Shown here: positions 9,612 to 18,029 of the stretch, in pieces
How positions within the stretch are numbered: position 1 is the first letter of the stretch
How the letters are laid out: each line of letters starts with the position of its first letter
From: an uncultured Lachnospiraceae bacterium
GTDB lineage: Bacteria; Bacillota; Clostridia; Lachnospirales; Lachnospiraceae
DNA length: 36,361 nt
Assembly (NCBI GenBank): GCA_947630005.1
Contig: CANRGB010000019.1
Location: forward strand, 1-36,361
Direction: 5' to 3'
Notes under the pieces: generated by a model
What the model was told of the DNA's origin: nothing
Database searches by the model: none
What the model saw: the letters and a program-made list of their open reading frames with translations, nothing else
Translations under genes and position numbers: made by a program

Positions 9612-10700
9612 TTACCGGAACTCTTTCCACCTTCGCATACTGCCGATCAAACGCTCAAACATCTGCTCCATATCCACTTCCGGCTTCCAGCCCAGCGCGC
9701 GCAGCTTTTCCGCGCAGACCAGCATCTTCGATGTCGGCGCGTAGCCAAATTTGTCCGCGTCCTCCGGGATATCGAACACCAGCTTCGCTCCGCTCTCCGG
9801 ATATTTCCGGATCAGCATCTCGGCCATCTCCCGGATCGTGGAAAACGTGGCCTCGTTGGAAATGTTGTAGGCTTCTCCCGGCACACCCTCGAGCAGCACG
9901 GTCAGCAGGCCAAGAACCGCATCGGACGTGTAGCAGTAGCAGTGCGCCTTGCTTCCGTCCGTATGAAGCACGATGTCCTTCCCCGTAATAATGCTCCGCG
10001 CAAACTGGGCGAATACCCGGTTCTCCGTCTCAGGGATCCCCGCTCCGAACGTCTGCGCCAGACGGACTGTACGCACCGGTACGCCAAATTCATGGGAGTA
10101 TGCGCCGCAAAGTCCTTCCGCCATGCGCTTGCTCTCGGAGTAGCTGCTGCGCGTCTGCAGCGGATCAATATAGCCGTAATCTGTCTCCCGCACCACAAAA
10201 TGCTCTGGATCGACCACCCCGTAGGCCTCCATCGAGGACAGATAAACCATGCCCTGCACCTGCTTTTCCCGCGCCAGCTCCAGTATGTTTTCCGTACCTT
10301 TCAGCGTCGTCAGGATCGTCCCGACCGGATGATCGACGAAATCCTTTGAAGTCGTGACGCCAGCTCCATGCAGAATATAATCCACCGGCAGTTCTGTCTC
10401 CACCGGTTCGAGAATATCTCCCGTCACCAGCTCCAGCCCGCGGCCTATACATGCCCCGAGTACTCTCTGCGCTTTCTGCGGATTTCTCACCAGCGCGAGC
10501 ACCTTCAACCCCAGTTTTCTCCTGATTCCCGCCAGCACCAGCACCTGGACCACCTGGCTTCCGATAAGTCCCGTGGCCCCTGTGACCAGAATATTCTTTC
10601 CCCTTAATTTTTCCCAGTCGATCAGATCCGACCCCGCAGCTCTCTCCAGATCCTCCTGCAGCACCGGATCTTCCGTAAGGAGCACCTCTGATATTTCCAT
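9612..10700 (-). CDS. NAD-dependent epimerase/dehydratase, extended SDR
   Basis: NILVTGATGLIGSQVV (GxxGxxG), YSESK active-site motif, GEAYNISNE. Confidence 0.9.
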   Translation of the reverse strand: MEISEVLLTEDPVLQEDLERAAGSDLIDWEKLRGKNILVTGATGLIGSQVVQVLVLAGIRRKLGLKVLALVRNPQKAQRVLGACIGRGLELVTGDILEPVETELPVDYILHGAGVTTSKDFVDHPVGTILTTLKGTENILELAREKQVQGMVYLSSMEAYGVVDPEHFVVRETDYGYIDPLQTRSSYSESKRMAEGLCGAYSHEFGVPVRTVRLAQTFGAGIPETENRVFAQFARSIITGKDIVLHTDGSKAHCYCYTSDAVLGLLTVLLEGVPGEAYNISNEATFSTIREMAEMLIRKYPESGAKLVFDIPEDADKFGYAPTSKMLVCAEKLRALGWKPEVDMEQMFERLIGSMRRWKEFR

Positions 10701-10820
10701 TCTCAATCCTCCATTCTGTTCGCGTTTTCTTTATCTCAATCCACGTTCAATAATTTGCACGCTCCCGGAACATTCGTCTCCGGCATTTGCACTCTCTTTA
10801 TCAACACACTCTTCAGTTAT

Positions 10821-11594
10821 TTATTTCTTCCGTTTGTACCGGTTCATCCTCGCCGCTATCCTGTCCGTCAGCCCGAATCCGAACGCCTGCTCATTTTCTC
10901 TGTACTGGATCAGGGCACGGAACATGTACACGTCCTCCGGCGTCGTCACCTTGATGTTCCCCCGGTTTCCGATCACAATATGCGGCTGCCTCCCAAGCGC
11001 CCTGTAGATGGTACAGGCGTCAACCATATTCTTGTACCCGTCCGGACTTTTGCGGATCGCCTCATGGGCCGCAAGAATATCCTTCAGGAAGAAGCTCTGC
11101 GGGGCCTGCGCCGCGTACGTTTCCTGGCGCAGCGGCACGCTGTCCACTTTTTTCCCATCTCTGCTGACCAGGATCGTCTCGTAGCACGGCGTGCAGGTGA
11201 TCGCGCTTCCGCACATCCGGACGCTCTCGATGTTTTCGCTGATCACGCCGTAATCGACGAACGGTCTCACGCCGTCATGGATCAGCACAACGGAATCCTC
11301 CGGGCTCTCCTGCGCGGCCAGCGTAAGCGCGTTATAGATCGAATCCTGCGCCGTCTCCCCGCCTGCCGCGATCCCTGATACTTTGTCGATTCTGAAATCC
11401 AGCACAAGCTGCTCCACATACCGGATATATTCCTCATTGATCGCCATATAGATCCTGTCGATCTCCTCATGCTCCTGAAAAAGCTGAAGTGTATGGATCA
11501 GGATCGGTTTGCCGTTGATCTCCAGAAACTGCTTCGGCACGCCCGCTCCCATGCGGACGCCGCTTCCTCCCGCAAAAATAATCGCAATATTCAT
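10821..11594 (-). CDS. IspD/TarI-like cytidylyltransferase (probably ribitol- or other polyol-phosphate)
   Basis: AIIFAGGSGVRMGAGVPKQFLEINGKPILIHTL...VLIHDGVRPFVD...YAAQAPQSF...VTTPEDV. Context with TagF-like and LicD favours the TarI role. Internal start with GGAGG RBS. Confidence 0.85.
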   Translation of the reverse strand: MNIAIIFAGGSGVRMGAGVPKQFLEINGKPILIHTLQLFQEHEEIDRIYMAINEEYIRYVEQLVLDFRIDKVSGIAAGGETAQDSIYNALTLAAQESPEDSVVLIHDGVRPFVDYGVISENIESVRMCGSAITCTPCYETILVSRDGKKVDSVPLRQETYAAQAPQSFFLKDILAAHEAIRKSPDGYKNMVDACTIYRALGRQPHIVIGNRGNIKVTTPEDVYMFRALIQYRENEQAFGFGLTDRIAARMNRYKRKK

Positions 11595-11624
11595 AAAGTC
11601 CATCCTCCGTTCTTTTCCGCTTTC

Positions 11625-12752
11625 TCACATTCCGATCAGTCTCAGGATCCGCTCCGTCGCGTGCCCGTCGCAGGCCCCCGCGTATTTCTCTTTCCACGCG
11701 GTCAGCGCCTCCCGGTACTTTTCAAATTCGCTCCCGCTGTCCCGGACCGCCCAGATCAGCTCCTCCCTGTTCTGCGTCAGCGGAAACGGCATCGAGCGGT
11801 AGTCGATATAAAAGCCGCGCTCCTTCTCATATTCCTCAAGATCCGGGGCGAACAGCACGACCGGTTTCTCATAGAGCAGATAGTCGTACAGCACCGAGGA
11901 ATAATCCGTGATCAGCACATCCGCGGCGCAGAGCAGTTCTTCCGTCAGAATGGAACAGTTCGACACCTGCGTGTGCGCGTCTATATGAGGATGCGCTTTC
12001 AGAATAAAATACCACTGCGGGAAAAGCTCCGCCGCCGCCGCGGTCAGTTCCTCGAGGCCGCACAGAACAGGACTGGCCGCGTTTCCCCGAAATGTGGGGG
12101 CCCACAGCGCGATCTTCTTTCCCTTCGCTTCAGGATACGCCGCGTAAAACGCTTCCCTGCGCTCTCTGTTCCAGTTCTCGTCAAAATAATAATCTGTGCG
12201 GCTCACGCCGACCGCCCGGATCCGTGATTCCGGTATCCGAAGCGCCCGCGCGTGCACCTTTACACATTCCCCGGAACTTAACGTCAGCCACGTATAATTT
12301 CCAAACATATTTCCCTTATAATTTCTGGGAATATCGTCGCCCGCGTCATAGGCGATCTTTTTCATCAGGCCGCAGGAATGCCAGAGCTGCACGACCGTCG
12401 TCTCGGGACGCTTTCTGCAGGACGCCACAGGCAGATAGTAATCGCAGATAAAAACATATTCCGCCTGCGCGTACGTTTTCATAAACCGGAGAAGATACCG
12501 AAAAAGCGCCCCCGGGGACATACTTCCAAAATCCGTCACAAATACCCGGATCTCCTTTTTTTCGTCTCCGCTCTGCGCGGATTTGCACAGTGTCTCGTAC
12601 ATCCTCCGCATGGAAAGCGGCATCTCTTTATGGTGCGCGTCCGCAAACAGAATCAGGCCGCGCTGTACCGGCCGTCCCGCGTACAAACGGTACACAAGAG
12701 GAAGAAACAGATTCTGCAGGAACATTTTCAGGTATTGTTTTATACGAAACAC
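11625..12752 (-). CDS. CDP-glycerol:glycerophosphate glycerophosphotransferase-like (TagB/TagF family)
   Basis: VVQLWHSCGLMKKIAYD, KIALWAPTFRG, KAHPHID, ADVLITDYSSVLYDYLLYEKPVVLF. GTG start at 12752 preceded by GGGAGGAG. Confidence 0.85.
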   Translation of the reverse strand: MFRIKQYLKMFLQNLFLPLVYRLYAGRPVQRGLILFADAHHKEMPLSMRRMYETLCKSAQSGDEKKEIRVFVTDFGSMSPGALFRYLLRFMKTYAQAEYVFICDYYLPVASCRKRPETTVVQLWHSCGLMKKIAYDAGDDIPRNYKGNMFGNYTWLTLSSGECVKVHARALRIPESRIRAVGVSRTDYYFDENWNRERREAFYAAYPEAKGKKIALWAPTFRGNAASPVLCGLEELTAAAAELFPQWYFILKAHPHIDAHTQVSNCSILTEELLCAADVLITDYSSVLYDYLLYEKPVVLFAPDLEEYEKERGFYIDYRSMPFPLTQNREELIWAVRDSGSEFEKYREALTAWKEKYAGACDGHATERILRLIGM

Positions 12753-12947
12753 GCGCTTTCTCCTCCCACGGCTGCCGCGGCGCCCGCCGGATATCCGCGG
12801 ACAGGCGGCCGCCTGCCGTTCACACAAACGAAACAGGGAAAACCGCGCGCGGCTTCCCCTGCGGACAGCAGTCTCAAAACTTGTTTCCGGCAATTCATCC
12901 CCGCCTGCAAAAGGCCGGAGAATCCCTGCATCTTTTTTACACTCTCT

Positions 12948-14870
12948 TTATTCCTTCCTGTCAAGCTCTTCTTCCGCTGCCTCTATGGCCGCGGCGATAA
13001 CCTTGTCCATATCGTAATATTTATACGCCCCGAGCCGGCCGCCGAAGATCACTCCCTCTTCCTGGTCGGCAAGCTCTCTGTACTTCTCATAGAGGGCGTT
13101 GTTCTTCTCGTCATTCACGGGATAATACGGCTCCATGCCCGGCTCCCAGGCCGCCGGATACTCCCGCGAGATTATCGTGAACGGAAGCGGATTTTTCCTC
13201 ACATTTTCCGGTTCAAAATGCTTATGCTCGATGATCCTCGTGTACGGGATCTCCCGCTCCGTATAATTGACCACCGCGTTGCCCTGGTAATTCTCCGTCT
13301 CGATCCGCTCCGTCTCGAAGCGCAGGGACCGGTATTCCAGATGGCCGAACCGGTAATCGAAATACTCGTCGATCATCCCCGTATAAACCACCCGTTTGAA
13401 CATGTCCGGATTTTCTTTGATATAATCGCGGTAATCCGTCTCAAGCTTCACATCCACATTCCGCAGAAGTCTCTCGATCAGAGCTGTATAGCCGCCCTCC
13501 GGAATCCCCTGATACCGGTCGTTAAAGTAATTGTTGTCGTACGTAAAACGCAGCGGCAGCCTCTTGATGATGAAGGCCGGAAGATCTTTGCAGTCCCTTC
13601 CCCACTGCTTCTCCGTATACCCTTTGACCAGTTTTTCATAGACGTCCGGTCCGACTAGGGACAGCGCCTGCTCCTCAAGGTTCGCCGGCTCCGTGATCCC
13701 AAGCTGCGCGATCTGCTCCTCGATCTTCTTCTTTACTTCATTCGGATCTTTCAGCCCCCACATTTTGCTGAACGTATTCATGTTAAACGGAAGATTGTAC
13801 ATCTCATCTTTGTAGACGGCAACCGGAGAATTGACAAACGGCAGGAACGGAACCTGTCTGTTGACAAACTTCCAGACCTTTTCATTGTTCGTATGGAAGA
13901 TATGCGCGCCGTATTTGTGCACCTGTATACCGTCCACGTCCTCGGAGTAAATGTTTCCTCCGATATGATCCCTCCGATCAATGACAAGGCACCGTTTCCC
14001 GGCCCTTCTCATTATGCGGGCAAACACCGCGCCGTACAGCCCGGCCCCGACGATCAGATAGTCGTACTTTTTATTTTTGGCTTTCTTCTTTTTGCGGCGT
14101 CTGGCGGCTTCCTGCCTGATCATGATCAGTTCTTCCTGCCTGGCCACATAAGCGTCGCAGACCGTATCGGCGTCCCCGATCTTCACGATCTCCCCGTGAT
14201 CCAGCCAGATCGCGTGATCGCACATGCGCTTGACCGACTCGGCGTTATGCGAAACGTACAGAAGCGTCGTCCCGTCGGTGAGCATCTTCTTCATGCGCGC
14301 GTTGCATTTGCTCCGGAACCGGAGATCTCCGACTTCGAGAACCTCGTCCACGATCAGGATATCCGGATTTGTCACTGTCGCGATCGAGAAGCCCAGGCGC
14401 GCTTTCATACCGGAAGAAAAGTTCTTGACCGGAGAATCGAGGAAATTCCCGATATTCGCAAATTCCACAATCTCGTCAAAATGTTCCTGTATAAATTCCC
14501 TGGAATATCCCAGCACCAGGCCGTTCAGATAAATATTTTCGCGCGCGGTCAGATCCTTGTCAAAGCCTGCGCCGAGTTCGATCAGAGGCGCAGTCCGCCC
14601 GTGAACGGACACGCTTCCCACATAGGGCTGCAGAATCCCGCTGATCGCTTTCAGAAGCGTTGATTTTCCGGAACCGTTCGGTCCGATAAAGCCCCACGCC
14701 TCGCCTCTTCTCACTTTAAAGCTTATCCCTTTCAGTGCCAGAAATTCCTGGAACATCAGTTCTTTCTTAATAAATTTTATCGCGTATTCCTTGAGATTGT
14801 CCACTCTCTCTTTCTCAAGGTTAAACCGGATCGTCAGATCTTTGACATCGATCACCACTTCATTTCTCAT
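12948..14870 (-). CDS. Fusion: Wzt/TagH-type polysaccharide export ABC ATPase plus UDP-galactopyranose mutase (Glf)
   Basis: N-terminus: GPNGSGKST, NFSSGMKARLGFSIA, ILIVDEVLEVGD. C-terminus: YDYLIVGAGLYGAVFA, DHIGGNIYSEDVDGIQVHKYGAHIFHT, EKQWG, GGRLGAYKYYDMD. One uninterrupted frame with a Lys/Arg-rich linker. Confidence 0.92.
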   Translation of the reverse strand: MRNEVVIDVKDLTIRFNLEKERVDNLKEYAIKFIKKELMFQEFLALKGISFKVRRGEAWGFIGPNGSGKSTLLKAISGILQPYVGSVSVHGRTAPLIELGAGFDKDLTARENIYLNGLVLGYSREFIQEHFDEIVEFANIGNFLDSPVKNFSSGMKARLGFSIATVTNPDILIVDEVLEVGDLRFRSKCNARMKKMLTDGTTLLYVSHNAESVKRMCDHAIWLDHGEIVKIGDADTVCDAYVARQEELIMIRQEAARRRKKKKAKNKKYDYLIVGAGLYGAVFARIMRRAGKRCLVIDRRDHIGGNIYSEDVDGIQVHKYGAHIFHTNNEKVWKFVNRQVPFLPFVNSPVAVYKDEMYNLPFNMNTFSKMWGLKDPNEVKKKIEEQIAQLGITEPANLEEQALSLVGPDVYEKLVKGYTEKQWGRDCKDLPAFIIKRLPLRFTYDNNYFNDRYQGIPEGGYTALIERLLRNVDVKLETDYRDYIKENPDMFKRVVYTGMIDEYFDYRFGHLEYRSLRFETERIETENYQGNAVVNYTEREIPYTRIIEHKHFEPENVRKNPLPFTIISREYPAAWEPGMEPYYPVNDEKNNALYEKYRELADQEEGVIFGGRLGAYKYYDMDKVIAAAIEAAEEELDRKE

Positions 14871-14929
14871 AGGTTTTCCTTTCTGCTGTGAAAGCTCCGC
14901 ACAGGCGATGCCGATATCCACATAAAACT

Positions 14930-15724
14930 TCAGATATACAAAATAAATTTGTCTTTATATTTCTGGAAGAAATACACGCCGATCACCAGCATTGCGAACG
15001 CGATCAGCCACCCTCCCACAAAGTAATACATTGACGGCAGTTTTCCCTGGTACACAATGGCGCGGAACTGCACCACATAATAATACAGAGGATTCAGATG
15101 CTTTATAAAAAACACAAGTTCCTTCTGTTTTTTCAGCCTGCTGAGCGGGTAGACGATCGGGGTCAGATAAAACAGCGCTGTCATCACAGCCTGATAGATA
15201 TACTGGATATCCCGGAAAAATACGCACAGCTGCGCAAGGAGAAAACCAAGCCCGCAGCAGAAAATATAAATCTGAATGATGACGACAGGCATCAGCAGCA
15301 TCGTCGGCGGGAAAGGAGCCCTTGTCGCAATCATAACGATAAACAGCGCGCCCAGCGACAATACGAAATCCACCATGCAGCTCGTGATCTGAGACAGGGT
15401 GAAAATATACTTGGGTATATACACCTTCTTCAGAAGAGAGGAGTTCTTCGGGATTGATTTCATGCCGCTTGTAGTGCTGTTTTTCAGAAATTCGTGCAGC
15501 ATGCGTCCTGTCAGGAGATATACCGGGTAATTCTCAATCTGCTTTTTGAACATCATGGAAAAGACAGTCGTCAGAACGATCATGATCAGCAGAGGATTGA
15601 GAACGCTCCACGCGTAGCCGAAAAAGCTTCTCCTGTACTTCAGCTTCAGGTCCCGGCGGACCAGTTCCCAGATCAGACTCCTGTATTTTATCAGCGTTCT
15701 GATACGGTATTTAAATAAACTCAT
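14930..15724 (-). CDS. ABC-2 type polysaccharide/teichoic acid export permease (Wzm/TagG-like)
   Basis: LVRRDLKLKYRRSFFGYAWSVLNPLLIMIVLTTVFS, multiple TM segments; immediately upstream of the ABC ATPase. Confidence 0.9.
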   Translation of the reverse strand: MSLFKYRIRTLIKYRSLIWELVRRDLKLKYRRSFFGYAWSVLNPLLIMIVLTTVFSMMFKKQIENYPVYLLTGRMLHEFLKNSTTSGMKSIPKNSSLLKKVYIPKYIFTLSQITSCMVDFVLSLGALFIVMIATRAPFPPTMLLMPVVIIQIYIFCCGLGFLLAQLCVFFRDIQYIYQAVMTALFYLTPIVYPLSRLKKQKELVFFIKHLNPLYYYVVQFRAIVYQGKLPSMYYFVGGWLIAFAMLVIGVYFFQKYKDKFILYI

Positions 15725-15815
15725 ACGTTTTCCTCCAGACTTCTAGAGATTTTATGGGGAACGCCCCGACTGCACTATAATATCACACAATTTCACATAT
15801 TTCAATGAAAGGATG

Positions 15816-15850
15816 CCCCGGCAAAAGGAGGATACACCTTCTGCCGGAGG
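15816..15850. terminator. Possible hairpin terminator between pepT and the ABC permease
   Basis: CCCCGGCAaAAGG...CCTTcTGCCGGaGG. A T-run follows only on the + strand, so orientation is uncertain. Confidence 0.4.
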
Positions 15851-15862
15851 TTTTTCGCACGC

Positions 15863-17122
15863 TCAGGCCTGCGCGGGAACGCTCTGCATTTCATTTCCCG
15901 GGCAGGAAGCATACCGTTTTATAATTCCGAGAACGATCTTCACGACACGCTCCATCCCCTCCTCAGTGATATGCTCATACGGACCGTGCGCAGCATGTCC
16001 GCCGGTTCCGAGGTTCGGGCAGGGAAGTCCGCGGAACGAAAGCTGCGCGCCGTCCGTGCCGCCGCGTACCGGAGAGCTGTCCGGCTCAAGCTCCATCTCC
16101 CGTATGACCTCCCGCGCGTTGTCCACCAGATGCATGCAGGGACGGATCTTTTCCACCATGTTGCGGTACTCGTCCACAAGGTTCAGAGTCACCGTGCCGG
16201 GGCCGTACTTCTCGTTCATCGTCTTTTCAATATGGGAGAGCGTTCTTTTGCGCGCCTCAAAACCGCCCAGATCATGATCCCTCACAATATAATGCATTTT
16301 CGCATGCTCCACGTTTCCGGTCATATTCGTCAGATGATAAAATCCTTCATACATCTCGGTGTGCGCCGGAACGTCGCAGGCCGGCAGCATATTATTGATT
16401 TCCATCGCCACAAGCGACGCGTTGATCATCCGGTCTTTTGAATCGCCCGGATGGATGTTAAAGCCGCTGATCTCAAAGAAAGCCGAACACGCGTTGAAAT
16501 TTTCGTAGACGATCTCTGTCTCGGCTCCTCCGTCCAGCGTATACGCGTAATCCGCGCCGAACTTTTCGATATCGAGATGCCTCGCGCCTCCGCCGATCTC
16601 CTCGTCCGAAGTGAATCCGATGCAGATCTTTCCGTGCGGAATCCCGTTCTTGATCAGCTGTTCCGCCACAGTCATGATCTCCGCGATCCCGGCCTTGTCG
16701 TCCGCGCCGAGCAGCGTCGTGCCGTCCGTCGTCACCAGCGTACAGCCTTTCATTTTTTTCAGATGCGGAAATTTCTTTGTCGAAAGTATGTGCCCGCTCG
16801 TTCCAAGCGCGACGTCTTCCCCGTCGTAGCCGCGGATCACCTGCGGATTGACTCCCTCACCGCTGGCGTCCGGAGCCGTATCCATATGGGCGATCAGCCC
16901 GAGGGAAACACAGTCCTCGCAGCCCTCTGCCGCCGGAATCGTCCCGTAAACATAACAGCTTTTCTCGTCGACATGCGCGTCCTCGATCCCAAGGCCCCTC
17001 ATCTCCTCCGCCAGCAGGCGGGCCAGGTCAAACTGTCTGCGCGTGGACGGCGTCGAGGTGCTTCCCGCATCGCTTGTCGTATAGACCTTTACGTAATTCA
17101 AAAACCGATCCAGTGTTTTCAT
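15863..17122 (-). CDS. pepT: Peptidase T (tripeptide aminopeptidase, M20)
   Basis: LIAHMDTAPDASGEGVNP, GADDKAGIAEIM, GFTSDEEIGGGA, PVRGGTDGAQLSFRGLPCPNLGTGGHAAHGPYE. Confidence 0.93.
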   Translation of the reverse strand: MKTLDRFLNYVKVYTTSDAGSTSTPSTRRQFDLARLLAEEMRGLGIEDAHVDEKSCYVYGTIPAAEGCEDCVSLGLIAHMDTAPDASGEGVNPQVIRGYDGEDVALGTSGHILSTKKFPHLKKMKGCTLVTTDGTTLLGADDKAGIAEIMTVAEQLIKNGIPHGKICIGFTSDEEIGGGARHLDIEKFGADYAYTLDGGAETEIVYENFNACSAFFEISGFNIHPGDSKDRMINASLVAMEINNMLPACDVPAHTEMYEGFYHLTNMTGNVEHAKMHYIVRDHDLGGFEARKRTLSHIEKTMNEKYGPGTVTLNLVDEYRNMVEKIRPCMHLVDNAREVIREMELEPDSSPVRGGTDGAQLSFRGLPCPNLGTGGHAAHGPYEHITEEGMERVVKIVLGIIKRYASCPGNEMQSVPAQA

Positions 17123-17182
17123 TCTCAGACTCCTCTCAAAAACCTTCCTGTTCTATGTTTTGCGGCAGCATAACGATACATA

Positions 17183-17256
17183 CGCCGCCGGCATACATAA
17201 ATGTTCATGTTCTGAATCCTCTGAAAACATAAAAACACTTGCGTATGCCGGCGGCG
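17183..17256. repeat. Inverted repeat, 14-bp perfect arms, 46-nt loop
   Basis: CGCCGCCGGCATAC (17183-17196) / GTATGCCGGCGGCG (17243-17256). Confidence 0.8.
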
Positions 17257-17367
17257 GTTCTGCCGCGGCGCTTCTTTGCGCCCTCCGCCGGGAACCGGGC
17301 GTCCGTGCCCCGGCGGATCAAATCAAAATCTTACATTTTTCCGGAATCATCACACCGTCGCGGCGGA

Positions 17368-17982
17368 TCATCCCTGTTCCTTATACCGGAGATAATCAAG
17401 CAGCAGATCTACCGTTCTGTCCACGCCGAGAATACTGCTGTCAAGGCAGAGGTCATAGCTGACGGCGGCGCCCCACTTTTTCTCCGACTGGAAATTATAA
17501 TAGCTGGCGCGTTTCTTGTCCGTCTTTATCATCATCTCCATCGCCTTGCCGTCCGTGACCTTGTATTCTTCCTTGATGCGGGCCTTGCGGAACTCATCGC
17601 TGGCGTGTATGAACAGACTGAACAGCCCCTCCTGATCACGCAGGATATAATCCGCGCAGCGCCCCACGATCACGCAGGGACCTTCATCCGCCACATGCCG
17701 GATGGCGTCGTAGCACGCCTGATAAATCTGCTGATCGATCGTCGGACCGGAATACATCACCGACGGATAGACGTCCATTACAATGGAATATAAAAGACTG
17801 TTCATCGGCTTCTCATCGTAACTCTCAAGCACCTTTTCGCAGAGGCCGCTCTTCTTCGCCATGATCTTGATCAGATCCTTGTCGTAGAACTTGATCCCAA
17901 GTTTTTCGGCAAGCTTCGCCCCGATCTCATGTCCGCCGCTTCCGAACTGTCTCCCTATCGTAATTATTGTCTTTTTTTCCAT
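17368..17982 (-). CDS. Cytidylate kinase-like family protein
   Basis: KKTIITIGRQFGSGGHEIGAKLAEKLGIKFYDKDLI. Start at the internal Met preceded by GGAGGG. Confidence 0.85.
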   Translation of the reverse strand: MEKKTIITIGRQFGSGGHEIGAKLAEKLGIKFYDKDLIKIMAKKSGLCEKVLESYDEKPMNSLLYSIVMDVYPSVMYSGPTIDQQIYQACYDAIRHVADEGPCVIVGRCADYILRDQEGLFSLFIHASDEFRKARIKEEYKVTDGKAMEMMIKTDKKRASYYNFQSEKKWGAAVSYDLCLDSSILGVDRTVDLLLDYLRYKEQG

Positions 17983-18029
17983 ATGCTGTCCCTCCATTCC
18001 TGATTTTGCCTGTATGAACCAGTGACCTG

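Noticed and set aside
8730-10349. 539-aa plus-strand ORF
   Set aside because: Antisense to the SDR genes, no recognisable domain, composition typical of a shadow ORF in GC-biased coding DNA.
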